A stretch of DNA of 64,000 nt from Planctomycetota bacterium (lineage in GTDB: Bacteria; Planctomycetota; UBA8742; UBA2392): positions 124,001 through 188,000 of the forward strand of contig JADKGX010000002.1 in NCBI GenBank assembly GCA_016722065.1, given 5' to 3'. Position numbers and translations under genes: made by a program. Below the pieces are notes generated by a model that saw nothing but the letters and a program-made list of their open reading frames with translations, was not told the DNA's origin and did not search any database. Below, piece by piece: positions 17,656 to 26,048 of the stretch; positions within the stretch are counted from its first letter, which is position 1; every line of letters begins with the position of its first letter.

Positions 17656-18781
17656 CAGGGGACTCCAGAAGTTGCCGCGCGATCACCAGTTGCTGTACTT
17701 CACTTGCGCCCTCATAAATCCGAAGCGGGCGAATGTCGCGATACAGGCGCTCAAAGATACTTCCGTGCAACACGCCCTGGCCACCCGCAAGCTGCATGGC
17801 CTTGTCGATGATCCACTGTGCGTTTTCCGTCGCCTGCCACTTCGCCACTGCCACCTCGCGCGGGTTGCGATGGCCCTGATTATCAAACAGCCAGGCAGCG
17901 CGATAGGTCAGCAGCCGTGATGCATCCAGCCGCGCACTCATTTCTGCAAGCAGGCTTTGCGCCACAGGCTGTTGCGCCAGGGTACTGCCAAACATGCGGC
18001 GGCCTTTAGTGTGCGTCAGGGCTTCATCCAGCGCTCGGCGCGCAAAACCGCAGGCCGCTGCGGCAACCGTCGTGCGGCAACGTTCCAGCGCCATTAACGC
18101 AAGTTTGAGCCCGTCGCCTTCCCCACCAAGCCGATTCGCCGCCGGAACGTGAACTTTGTCAAACAGCACGCGACCCAAGGGGTGGGGCGAAGTCGGCCTC
18201 TGCGGCTGCACCAGCAGGCCCTTGGAATCTGCCGCCACCAGAAATGCTGTGATGCCCTTCCTGCCCTCGCTGGTTCGCGCAAACACTGTGTAGTGCGTGG
18301 CAATGCCGGCGTTGCTGATCAAGTGCTTCTGCCCTGTGATCTCGTAGCCGTCACCTGCGCCTGTTGCCGCGCAGGTCAGTGCCGCCACGTCGCTTCCGGC
18401 CTCTGGCTCTGTCAGCGCAAAGGCCATGCAGGCACTGCCGTTGGCCACCTTGGGCAGCATTTCAGCCTTCTGTTGCGGGCTGCCCATCAAACTGATGGCG
18501 ATACTGCCCAGCGCCTGCATTACGTAGGCCAGATCTGCAATGCCGCTGTGCCAGGCCAGCACTTCACGCGCCAGCACGTTGGGCATCAGCCGCCAGGGGT
18601 CGGCTACGGTGTGCCTGAGTGTGCCCCACCGTGCCAAGGTTGCCAATGCTTCCTGCGAGGCCCTGGCATCGTTGCCGTTTTCCGGGTCTGGCCAGGTATG
18701 GGCTGCGGCCAACGCGTCCAAGTCGCGTGCAAGGGCGCGGTCGGAATCGGAAAAGAACGGCATATGCAGCAGTGCGTGCAT
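17648..18781 (-). CDS. Acyl-CoA dehydrogenase
   Basis: 377 residues from ATG 18781; a second ATG at 18763 is possible. It is an FAD acyl-CoA dehydrogenase with the flavin-binding stretch MAFALTEPEAGSDVAAL, the KHLISNAG strand, FDKVHVPAANRLG, and the C-terminal catalytic base in RIYEGASEVQQLVIARQLL. It oxidises a CoA thioester to the alpha,beta-unsaturated form. It lies 22 bases after the enoyl-CoA hydratase gene. The substrate is probably a ring-derived acyl-CoA, judging by the ligase gene of this cluster. Confidence 0.92.
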   Translation of the reverse strand: MHALLHMPFFSDSDRALARDLDALAAAHTWPDPENGNDARASQEALATLARWGTLRHTVADPWRLMPNVLAREVLAWHSGIADLAYVMQALGSIAISLMGSPQQKAEMLPKVANGSACMAFALTEPEAGSDVAALTCAATGAGDGYEITGQKHLISNAGIATHYTVFARTSEGRKGITAFLVAADSKGLLVQPQRPTSPHPLGRVLFDKVHVPAANRLGGEGDGLKLALMALERCRTTVAAAACGFARRALDEALTHTKGRRMFGSTLAQQPVAQSLLAEMSARLDASRLLTYRAAWLFDNQGHRNPREVAVAKWQATENAQWIIDKAMQLAGGQGVLHGSIFERLYRDIRPLRIYEGASEVQQLVIARQLLESPDA

Positions 18782-18803
18782 GGTGGCGCAGACGGGCTTA
18801 GAG

Positions 18804-19592
18804 TTACCCAAACCGGGGGTCGCGCTTCTCCTTCCACGCGGCGTAGCTTTCCTTGAAATCGGGGTGCTGCATGCAGATCGCCTGTGCCTGGGCCTCGGCT
18901 TCCAGGGCCGTTTCCAGGTCAAAGTTCAGGGCCTTGTTCAGCAACTCTTTGGTCATCATCAAGCCGAACTGCGGGCCCTTGGCCAGCTTGGCGGCCAGTT
19001 CGTGCACGCGCGGCAGCAACTGCTGTTGCGGCAGAACCTCGTTGTAAAGGCCGATGCGCTGGGCTTCCAGGGCACTCACGAAATCGCCGGTCATCAGCAA
19101 TTCGCTGGCCTTGGTCCAGCCGACAACCCGTGGCAGCAGAAAACAGGCGCCCATGTCGGCACCGGAAAGTCCAACCTTGGTGAACAGAAACGCGCACTTG
19201 GCGGTGTCGCTGGCGATGCGAAAGTCGCAGGCCAAGGCAATCGCCGCGCCTGCGCCGCAGGTGGTGCCATTGAGCGCGCCGATCACCGGCTTGCGAAACG
19301 CCCGCAGCGCGCGCACCACGTCGACGGTCATGCGCGTGAAATCCAGCAGGCCCTTCATGTCGCGGGCAAACAACTGGCCAATGATGTCCTCGACATCGCC
19401 GCCGCTGCAAAACGCCTTGCCTGCGCCCGTAAGGATCAGCACCCGGCACGAGGTCTGTGTGTCAAGCCAGCGCAGGAATAGCGGCAGTTCAGCGTACACG
19501 TCAAAGGTCAGCGCGTTCAGGCGCTCGGGCCGGTTCAGCGTCAGGGTGCCAATGCCGTCTTGCTGGGCATACAGAAAGTGCCTGGGCTTCAT
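18804..19592 (-). CDS. Enoyl-CoA hydratase/isomerase family protein
   Basis: 262 residues of the crotonase family. Both oxyanion-hole segments are present: AFCSGGDVEDI and GTTCGAGAAIALACD. FLFTKVGLSGADMGACFLLP follows, with Gly/Ala where canonical hydratases have their second catalytic Glu, so isomerase or ring-hydrolase chemistry is possible. The start overlaps the MarR stop by 4 bases. It is part of the aromatic/acyl-CoA unit. Confidence 0.9.
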   Translation of the reverse strand: MKPRHFLYAQQDGIGTLTLNRPERLNALTFDVYAELPLFLRWLDTQTSCRVLILTGAGKAFCSGGDVEDIIGQLFARDMKGLLDFTRMTVDVVRALRAFRKPVIGALNGTTCGAGAAIALACDFRIASDTAKCAFLFTKVGLSGADMGACFLLPRVVGWTKASELLMTGDFVSALEAQRIGLYNEVLPQQQLLPRVHELAAKLAKGPQFGLMMTKELLNKALNFDLETALEAEAQAQAICMQHPDFKESYAAWKEKRDPRFG

Positions 19593-20059
19593 GGGCGACC
19601 CGCGGCTTTCTCAAACAGCGTGGCAATCTTGTCCAGGTCGGCGCGCAGGTTCTGCACATCATTTTCGGCCATGCCGGCAAACAGGGCGACGATTTTCTGT
19701 TCGTGCTCGGGGATGACCTTGGCGCAGTACAGCTTTCCTTGCGGGGTCAGGCGCACAAAGATCTGGCGGCGATCGCGCGGGTTGGTTTCGCGGCGCACCA
19801 GGTCACGCTTTTCCAGCCGGTCTACGATGCCCGTCAGGTTACCTGCCGTAACCAGCAGGCGCTCTGACAGCGCGCTGAAGGTCAAGCCGTCTTCGCTGCG
19901 GGCCAGTTGCGCCAGCACGTCGAACTGCGGCATGGTGCATTCGTCGCGCATGCCCCCGGCCAGTTCACGCATGGCCAGGTTGTAGCAGCGGGCCAGACGT
20001 ATCCACATGCCCACGCGGGCACGCTGGGCCGGAAGCAGGGGTTCTCGAAGTTCAGACAT
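19589..20059 (-). CDS. MarR family transcriptional regulator
   Basis: 156 residues from the ATG at 20059, supported by a GGAG site 10 bases upstream. The winged helix is clear: DVLAQLARSEDGLTFSALSE, recognition helix LLVTAGNLTGIVDRLEKR, and wing DLVRRETNPRDRRQIFVRLT. MarR proteins in such clusters are usually repressors released by an aromatic acid or its CoA ester. An inverted repeat 22 bases upstream of the first SDR gene (21248-21264) is a candidate operator. Confidence 0.92.
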   Translation of the reverse strand: MSELREPLLPAQRARVGMWIRLARCYNLAMRELAGGMRDECTMPQFDVLAQLARSEDGLTFSALSERLLVTAGNLTGIVDRLEKRDLVRRETNPRDRRQIFVRLTPQGKLYCAKVIPEHEQKIVALFAGMAENDVQNLRADLDKIATLFEKAAGRP

Positions 20060-20459
20060 CAGCGATGACTCCGGTTGCTTCGATTTCAACTTTCGCACCA
20101 GGTTCCAGCAGGCCCTTCACCTCAAACAACGCCATGGCCGGAAAGTGGCGGCCCATGACTTCCCGCCAGGCCGCGCCAATCGCATTCAGGTTGGCGGCGT
20201 ACTCTTGTTTGTCGGTAACGTACAAGTTGATGCGTCCCAGATGCTCCACTTTGCCGCCCGCGGCAACAACGCAATCGCGCACGTTGCTTAGCGCCTGGCG
20301 AAACTGGGCCACAAAATCGTCGCCCACAATTTTCTCGCGCGTATCCCAGCCCACTTGACCGGCAATGAACAACACGCGGCCCGGTGGCAGCACCACGGCG
20401 TTGTTGTAGCCACGCGGGCGCTTCCATTGGGGCGGGTTGCTGAACTCTGCTTGGCGCAT
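20052..20459 (-). CDS. Rid (YjgF/YER057c) family protein lacking the catalytic Arg
   Basis: 135 residues with the Rid fold (VLPPGRVLFIAGQVGWD, FRQALSNVRDCVVAAGG, INLYVTDKQEY, KVEIEATGVI). The position equivalent to the catalytic Arg of RidA imine deaminases (PAR before the last strand) is Met109 here (PAMALFEV). The start overlaps the SDR stop. Rid genes are typical of 2-aminobenzoyl-CoA and related clusters, but this one is unlikely to be a classical deaminase. Confidence 0.85.
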   Translation of the reverse strand: MRQAEFSNPPQWKRPRGYNNAVVLPPGRVLFIAGQVGWDTREKIVGDDFVAQFRQALSNVRDCVVAAGGKVEHLGRINLYVTDKQEYAANLNAIGAAWREVMGRHFPAMALFEVKGLLEPGAKVEIEATGVIADV

Positions 20460-21226
20460 CAGTGTTCTATCTCTCCGCCATCGATGCTCAGGGCCTGGCC
20501 GTTGATGCCATGGGTTGCACGACCCAACAAAAAGGCAATTGATGCCGCCACTTCCTGGGGCTCAAAAATGCGGTTCTGGGGCGAAAGGCGCCTGATCTTG
20601 TCTTCCGCCTGCACTTCATCGAGCCCGGTGCGCGCGGCAATGTTGCTCAAGGTCTGGTCAAACATTTCTGTGCGCACATAGCCAGGGCAGACAGCATTGA
20701 ACGTCACACCCTTGCCGGCAAACTCGCGCGCCAGAGACCGCGTTGCACCCAGCAGCGCATGTTTGCTGGCTGCATAGGCACTGACATAGGGGTAACCAGC
20801 CAGCGCTGCCGTGCTGCACACGTTGATGACCCGGCCACCCTTGTTCTCAATCATGCGCGGCACCACTGCCCGCATGATGCGCATGGGCGCCAAGAAGTTC
20901 AGCGCCAGGTGACGCGTCAGAATGTCGTCGTCGGTTTTGGCCAGTGGTGCGCTTTCGGACATACCCGCGTTATTGACCAGCCCCCAGGGCGGCCCCACAG
21001 CATCCAGCGCTGCGTCACGAATACGGGCGCCGGCGTTTGGATCCGTCACGTCTATGGCAAAAGTGGCAACCTTTGCACCCTGCGAAGCAAGTTCCAGCGC
21101 AAGATCGTTCAGCTTGGCTTCGTCGCGGGCCACCAGCAGTAATGAGTAGCCCTCCTTGGACAGATGACGGGCGATTTGCGCGCCGATTCCGCGTGAAGCA
21201 CCCGTGATGACGACGCTGTCAGCCAT
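20459..21226 (-). CDS. SDR-family 3-hydroxyacyl-CoA-type dehydrogenase
   Basis: 255 residues. The cofactor loop is GASRGIGAQ, NNAGMSESAPL follows, and the catalytic residues lie in NVCSTAALAGYPYVSAYAASKHAL (Ser, Tyr, Lys). The C-terminus is NGQALSIDGGEIEH. Together with hydratase and acyl-CoA dehydrogenase it would complete a beta-oxidation-like series. It is the first gene of the lower half of the cluster, with a candidate MarR operator directly upstream. Confidence 0.9.
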   Translation of the reverse strand: MADSVVITGASRGIGAQIARHLSKEGYSLLLVARDEAKLNDLALELASQGAKVATFAIDVTDPNAGARIRDAALDAVGPPWGLVNNAGMSESAPLAKTDDDILTRHLALNFLAPMRIMRAVVPRMIENKGGRVINVCSTAALAGYPYVSAYAASKHALLGATRSLAREFAGKGVTFNAVCPGYVRTEMFDQTLSNIAARTGLDEVQAEDKIRRLSPQNRIFEPQEVAASIAFLLGRATHGINGQALSIDGGEIEH

Positions 21227-21247
21227 GTTAATACTTTAGGTCTCAAT

Positions 21248-21264
21248 AGTTGCGCAATGCAACT
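21248..21264 (-). promoter_or_regulatory. Candidate MarR operator
   Basis: Perfect inverted repeat AGTTGC-N5-GCAACT, 22 bases upstream of the SDR start, in the only sizeable gap before a cluster that encodes a MarR regulator. Size and symmetry fit MarR operators. Confidence 0.5.
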
Positions 21265-21360
21265 GATATAAATGCGACCTTTGGCCTGTGTGCGCAAGTC
21301 CTTTGCTGTTCAGTGCTTGGCAAATGTCAAGGACGCTCGCCCGTGGTGCGAAGGCCGGGC

Positions 21361-22113
21361 TCAAACAGCAAGTTGCTCTCGAACCGCCGTCACCAGTGCC
21401 TTGGCCAGCAGTTCATAGGTTCGCACTCCTTCTTCGGCGCTGGCCTGCTGCGGAAAGCCAAAGTAGGCCTGTGGCCCCCCTGCCTGCTCGAAGGTCTTGG
21501 CCCCCTTTGTGAAGGCTTCAGTCAGGCTGGCAGGATTGTCTTGCGCGCTGCGGCGGGCGGTTTCGTCCACGAGTTCGGGCCGCGCGGCCATGACCAGGCT
21601 GGTTTCGAATTGCCCCGCGTGGCAGGCGCCTGACTGGAACTCTTCGGTCAGCGTTTGGGCAAGTTTGCGCCGCGTGAAATCCGCAAACGCGACCTTTAGC
21701 CCCAGTGCGGCAATCTCGGTCGCTGCGTCGCGCAGCATGGCCACGTTGGCTGGGTCAAAATGACTGTTGGCCAGTGCCAGACAGGCAAAGCCCTGGGCGT
21801 GCAGGGAACGTGCGATGTCCAGCAACACGGCCTTGGCGGCGCTGGCGCTGATGCTGATCGTGCCGGCAAACCCGGCGGCGTATTCGGCCGGGGCAAAAGC
21901 CAGCGCGGGCAGAATGAAGGCCGCAACTCCCGCGTCTTCAAGTTCCGGCACGGCGTACTGGGCCATGCCCTCACTGATGATGACGTCCGTGTTCAAGGGC
22001 AGGTGTGGGCCGTGAGCTTCCGTGGCGCCCAGTGGCAGAATCGCCACGACAGGACCTGCGGCAAGGGCAGCCTTGATTTGCGGCCAGGTTGCGTGAGCGA
22101 AAGCTGGGTTCAT
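21361..22113 (-). CDS. Creatininase family protein
   Basis: 250 residues of the creatininase fold, a metal-dependent amidohydrolase. Ligand motifs are GATEAHGPHLPLNTD (Glu, His, Asp) and HAGQFETS (Glu). The usual NGHGGN loop is replaced by NSHFDPAN, which keeps the His. Its start codon overlaps the vapC stop as ATGA, so it is translated from the vapBC message, an unexpected arrangement. The substrate is unknown; creatinine is not implied. Confidence 0.85.
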   Translation of the reverse strand: MNPAFAHATWPQIKAALAAGPVVAILPLGATEAHGPHLPLNTDVIISEGMAQYAVPELEDAGVAAFILPALAFAPAEYAAGFAGTISISASAAKAVLLDIARSLHAQGFACLALANSHFDPANVAMLRDAATEIAALGLKVAFADFTRRKLAQTLTEEFQSGACHAGQFETSLVMAARPELVDETARRSAQDNPASLTEAFTKGAKTFEQAGGPQAYFGFPQQASAEEGVRTYELLAKALVTAVREQLAV

Positions 22114-22535
22114 GGGTGACCAGGGACGGAGTGGATGCGCAAGGGGAACAAGCGCTGCACGGACAAGAAGTCAGAGTCGACGGAGAAAATCGATAGATCT
22201 GCTGCGATTGCTGCTGCGCAGATAAGCAAGTCAGTAGGTGTGCCGTGGATCCCCTTTTGCCTGCAACGAAAGTCCATTTCTGCGGCCCGCTCATAAACGG
22301 CCGAGTCCAGGGGCAGGTCTTCGAATTCACGCAAGTGATCCCGAAGCTTGATCAACGCCGCAGCTGACTTTGCGCCGCTAAGCAATTCCTGCCGAATGGG
22401 GCCAATGATTTGCACCTGTCCCTCAAGAATCAAATTGTCGAGCTCCGCCACAACAATGGCTTGGAACGCGCTATGTCCTGCCTTCTGTCGACGCAAGGCC
22501 AGCGACCAGACAGACGTGTCTACAAGTACGCTCAT
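22110..22535 (-). CDS. VapC-type PIN-domain toxin
   Basis: 141 residues. The PIN nuclease motif VLVDTSVWSLAL holds the first acidic residue (Asp6); IRQELLSGAK and GTPTDLLICAAAIAADLSIFSVDSDF supply the later acids. Such toxins cleave RNA and are neutralised by the adjacent antitoxin. The gene overlaps vapB by 4 bases upstream and the creatininase by 4 downstream. Confidence 0.9.
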   Translation of the reverse strand: MSVLVDTSVWSLALRRQKAGHSAFQAIVVAELDNLILEGQVQIIGPIRQELLSGAKSAAALIKLRDHLREFEDLPLDSAVYERAAEMDFRCRQKGIHGTPTDLLICAAAIAADLSIFSVDSDFLSVQRLFPLRIHSVPGHP

Positions 22536-22738
22536 GCCCGAGTGCGCCTGCGTTCGGCCTTATGGTCCCAATTTTCGCGGAAGTCCACCTTACCGAAGAG
22601 CCCGAGAATTCTGCGCTGCTTGCGGCGGCGCAGATACTCGACCAGCGCTGCCATAACGGCCTCGCGTTTGGACGAGAATCCACCCACCTTTACGACTTCC
22701 TTGATGACGTTGTCATCCAGCCCGAGATTGGTCGCCAT
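22532..22738 (-). CDS. VapB-type ribbon-helix-helix antitoxin
   Basis: 68 residues from ATG 22738, with a GGAGGT site 8 bases upstream. The N-terminus MATNLGLDDNVIKEVVKVGG followed by FSSKREAVMAALVEYLRRRK is a ribbon-helix-helix domain. The tail (GLFGKVDFRENWDH) is the toxin-binding segment usual in this family. It pairs with the PIN toxin and probably autoregulates its operon. Confidence 0.88.
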   Translation of the reverse strand: MATNLGLDDNVIKEVVKVGGFSSKREAVMAALVEYLRRRKQRRILGLFGKVDFRENWDHKAERRRTRA

Positions 22739-22751
22739 TACACATACCTCC

Positions 22752-22770
22752 ACACACTATGCTACACACT
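22752..22770 (-). promoter_or_regulatory. Direct repeat upstream of vapB
   Basis: ACACACT occurs twice with a 12-base period (22752-22758, 22764-22770), just upstream of the ribosome site. A TAGCAT -10-like element lies between on the minus strand. Possible autoregulatory site. Confidence 0.3.
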
Positions 22771-23030
22771 CGGCGTCACGGTTGCAAACTGGGGCGGGGG
22801 ATTGTGTAAAGGCAGCCTGGCCCAGTCGCACGGACAAACACGGCTCTGCGGCAGCGGCGTGGCTGCGTATTCGGCGCGGTATCGGTCATCGGTACACTGT
22901 TGGGAATGACATCATCCCGATTGGCATTGGTCTGGCGATGGAAACTGCTTGGGGGCGATCCGGGTCGTGACTGCGACTCTCATGCGGCGGAGCCAGCGTA
23001 GAATCAAAACAGTCCAGTCAAGCAGCGCAG

Positions 23031-24674
23031 CTAGCTGGCGTACTGCTTGCGCAGAAGTTTGCGTTCGATTTTGTCGCGGTCGTTGCGGGGCAGGGGTTTG
23101 TCCGCGAACTTGATCCAGTGCGGGGCTTTGTAGCGCGCCATGGCGGCCTTGCAGTGCGCGATGAGTTCTCTTTCGAGTGCTGCGTCAGTGTGAACTGCCC
23201 CGTCGCTGCCGCTCCGGGCTGAAACTACGATCGCCAGGGGCTTGGTCAAACCAGCTTCGTCGGCCTTGCCGATCACGCAACACTCTTTGACGGCCGGGTG
23301 CTGCAACAGGCAGTTTTCGACCTCCAGTGGGCTTACGAAGATGCCCCCCACTTTCAGCAAGTCATCGCCGCGGCCTTCGTAGAACCAATAGCCATCAGCA
23401 TCCTGGCGAAACTTGTCGCCGCTTACGACCCAGCCGCCGCGCAGGTGTTCTTTGCTTTTGTCGTAGGCCGCGTGATAGTGCGTGGCCACGCTGTCGCCCT
23501 TGACCCACAATGTTCCAACATCGCCCTGCGCGACGGGTTGATCGTTGTCGTCAAGCAACCTGGCTGCATAGCCCGGAACCAGCTTGCCCAGGCTGCCGCC
23601 GCGAATGTCTGCGGGGCCGTGCTCACCAGCGGGCCGGTTCGATATGTAGATGTGAAAACTCTCGGCGCTGCCGATGCCGTCGATGATCGGCACCCCAAAG
23701 GCTTCGTCCCAGCGTTTGTGCAGATCGGCGGGCAAGGCCTCTCCGGCGCTCCACATGAATCGAACGGTTGCAAGGGCTTCGCGTCGGGCCTGCGGCCATT
23801 GAATTATGTTGTTGATCAAGGTTGGCACACTGGTGAACACCGTAACTTTGTGCCGTTCAATCAACGGCAACAGCACTTCAGGAAGTGGGCGTTCCTTGAA
23901 CAGCACCGTGGTTGCCCCGACTGCAAAGGGGAACATCAAGTTGGTGCCGGTGGCGTAGCCAAAGAACAGTCGCGGGCCGGCAATCGTGATGTCTTCCTGC
24001 TTCATGCCAATGAAGTTCTTGGCATAGACTTCCGTATTGAACGCAAAGTGCCCGTGAGTATGCACCGCGCCCTTGCTTTGGCCTGTGCTGCCGCTTGTGA
24101 ACAGCCAAACCGCTGGGTCGTCCTTGCGCGTGGGCCAGGGCTTGAACTCGTCGTCGTCCTCCAGTTTCAGCGCAAAGTTGTGCCATGAACAATGGCTGTC
24201 GGGTTCGTCGCCCGGTTCCACGTCGTCTGTGTGCTCGCGCACCACCACGACGTTGTCGGGGTTCCAGCCGGATTCACAGTGGCGCGAATTCTTCAGCGCG
24301 TGTGAAAACGCGGCCAGGCTCGCTTCATCGACAAATGCGAACTGTGGCTTGACGTAGTTCAGGTAGTACTCGTAGTCCTCCGCTGGCAGCAGCGGGTTGA
24401 TCTGCGTGACCGTGGCCCCGGCTTTAATGGCGCCAAACCAGGCGTACACAAACTCGGGTCGGTCCTGCATGCATACCAGCACGCGTTGTTCGGGCAGCAG
24501 GCCGCCTTCGACCAATACGTGTGCCACTTGCTTGACCTGTGTGGCGACTCCGGCATAGGTGATGTCGCGCCCTTCAAAACGAATGGCAACCTTGGCGCCA
24601 CGACCGGCTTCGATATTCGAAAACACGAAGTAGTCGGCCATGTTGAAGTTGTCAGGAAAAGCTGCGCTGGACAT
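23031..24674 (-). CDS. Benzoate-CoA ligase family protein
   Basis: 547 residues. The start at 24674 has GAGG 5 bases upstream. It is an ANL-superfamily acid:CoA ligase with the phosphate-binding motif LFTSGSTGQSKGAVHTHGH, then DGIGSAESFHIYISN and the C-terminal RGDDLLKVGGIFVSP hinge; the catalytic Lys lies near LPRNDRDKIERKLLR. The N-terminus NMADYFVFSNIEAG is typical of benzoate/2-aminobenzoate-CoA ligases. It activates an aromatic acid to its CoA ester for the downstream cluster; the exact acid cannot be read from sequence. Confidence 0.88.
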   Translation of the reverse strand: MSSAAFPDNFNMADYFVFSNIEAGRGAKVAIRFEGRDITYAGVATQVKQVAHVLVEGGLLPEQRVLVCMQDRPEFVYAWFGAIKAGATVTQINPLLPAEDYEYYLNYVKPQFAFVDEASLAAFSHALKNSRHCESGWNPDNVVVVREHTDDVEPGDEPDSHCSWHNFALKLEDDDEFKPWPTRKDDPAVWLFTSGSTGQSKGAVHTHGHFAFNTEVYAKNFIGMKQEDITIAGPRLFFGYATGTNLMFPFAVGATTVLFKERPLPEVLLPLIERHKVTVFTSVPTLINNIIQWPQARREALATVRFMWSAGEALPADLHKRWDEAFGVPIIDGIGSAESFHIYISNRPAGEHGPADIRGGSLGKLVPGYAARLLDDNDQPVAQGDVGTLWVKGDSVATHYHAAYDKSKEHLRGGWVVSGDKFRQDADGYWFYEGRGDDLLKVGGIFVSPLEVENCLLQHPAVKECCVIGKADEAGLTKPLAIVVSARSGSDGAVHTDAALERELIAHCKAAMARYKAPHWIKFADKPLPRNDRDKIERKLLRKQYAS

Positions 24675-24744
24675 GTAGCCTCGCGTCGTCGGTAATGCCG
24701 GGCGGGGTTCCGGGCAAGGCTGCCAGGAACTCCTCGAAATCACT

Positions 24745-25209
24745 TCACTCCTTGATTGCCCGATACAGCCCTGTCCGGTGGCTATCCGGGACCAGCCACT
24801 TCTGGAACAACTCGTGATACTTGTTGGGCAATTCAACACCCTCAAAGCTGTCCATGTTGATCGCCACGGTGATCAGTTCGCCTTCTACGCAGCGAACCTT
24901 CTTGTTTTCGCGGCTGGTGTCGCCCGTGTACAGCCAGGTGACGCTCTTCTTGCCGATCTTCTGCACACCCAGGCTGATTTCCACGTGGTCGCCAAAGCGC
25001 AGTGGCTTGAGGTAATCCACGTTCATGTGCACGGTCGGAAAGCCCAGACGCTCTACGTCCAGCAGGTGGTTGTAGGGAATGCCCAGGCCGCGTTCAAAAA
25101 AGTCCTCAAAGCAGCAGTGAAAATAGTGCAGAAAACGCGGGTAGTACAAAATCCCGGCGTGGTCGACGTCGCTAAAGCGAATTTTGTAGGTAGCAGAGAA
25201 CAAACCCAT
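24745..25209 (-). CDS. 4-Hydroxybenzoyl-CoA-type thioesterase
   Basis: 154 residues, single hotdog domain. The active-site motif is RFSDVDHAGILYYPRFLHYF (Asp near residue 14-16), and VDYLKPLRFGDHVEI is the core strand. It starts behind a strong AAGGAGG site. It lies 70 bases upstream of the ligase gene and probably recycles CoA from dead-end aromatic thioesters. Confidence 0.9.
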   Translation of the reverse strand: MGLFSATYKIRFSDVDHAGILYYPRFLHYFHCCFEDFFERGLGIPYNHLLDVERLGFPTVHMNVDYLKPLRFGDHVEISLGVQKIGKKSVTWLYTGDTSRENKKVRCVEGELITVAINMDSFEGVELPNKYHELFQKWLVPDSHRTGLYRAIKE

Positions 25210-25263
25210 GGTGCCTCCTTGCGCGCTTTATCAGCTTTCGCGACGGTGCTTGCAACGCCTAGT

Positions 25264-26016
25264 CTATTGCTTCAGCCCCACAACAAAACCAGCCAGGTCC
25301 GCACGCTCTTGTTCCGACAGGCGCTGAAAACTTGGCATGCCGGTTTGCGTGATGCCAGTGGTCAACGTGCTGAAAACGTCGCTGACTGTTGGCATCGCGC
25401 CGGCTTTGCGTTTGATGTCGCCAACCGCAAGGTTGGCTGGCTTGACGGCGGCAAAGAACACTGCCGCAGGGCCATCGCCCCGCCCCTGTGGGCCGTGGCA
25501 GCCGGCGCATTGGGCCCCAAACAGCAACTTGCCGCGCGCGAGATCCGGCACCAGCGAAGTACTGTGTTGGCTCTGAGCCAGCGGCTGGCGAAACCGGTTT
25601 GCTTCGCGCAGGCTTTGCAGAAACACGATTACCGCTTGGCCGCCGGAAGTCAGGGTTCTTGTTCCGGGCTCAAACAAATGGCTTTGGCGTGGCATCTGTG
25701 AGCCCCCCACCACTGTGGCCGGGTCGTACAGGTGGGCGATGTGCCAGGCGTCCGGGTAAACACCGCCAATGCCGGAAAGATCCGGCCCGAAGGCCAGTTT
25801 CACGCCGGGCTGGTTTCCCAGCACGGCATCGATCTGCTGTTGGCACGCGCCGACCTGGTGGCACTGCCAGCAACCGGCAGAAACAAAGGACTCGACTTCT
25901 TCGGCCTGGCCATTGACCCGGGAATCGGAAGGCCCGGAAGTGAAAACCTGCCAGCCGGCAACACTGACGCCCAGTGCGATCGCAGCAAGCGTGGCCAGGT
26001 AGATGAACTTGCCCAT
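25264..26016 (-). CDS. Membrane-anchored dihaem cytochrome c
   Basis: 250 residues: an N-terminal hydrophobic anchor (about 4-26), then two cytochrome c domains with haem motifs CWQCH (49-53) and CAGCH (170-174). The arrangement resembles the dihaem subunit (CcoP/FixP) of cbb3 oxidases or other periplasmic electron carriers. No oxidase genes lie nearby. It is downstream of the three paralogue genes and 50 bases upstream of the thioesterase gene. Confidence 0.88.
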   Translation of the reverse strand: MGKFIYLATLAAIALGVSVAGWQVFTSGPSDSRVNGQAEEVESFVSAGCWQCHQVGACQQQIDAVLGNQPGVKLAFGPDLSGIGGVYPDAWHIAHLYDPATVVGGSQMPRQSHLFEPGTRTLTSGGQAVIVFLQSLREANRFRQPLAQSQHSTSLVPDLARGKLLFGAQCAGCHGPQGRGDGPAAVFFAAVKPANLAVGDIKRKAGAMPTVSDVFSTLTTGITQTGMPSFQRLSEQERADLAGFVVGLKQ

Positions 26017-26048
26017 ACCGAGGGTTTAGCGATTGCAGCCACCAGCGG

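Noticed and set aside
22902..22918. Hairpin-like sequence after the ligase gene
   Set aside because: Short stem with a bulge and no U-tract, 110 bases past the gene; not a convincing terminator.
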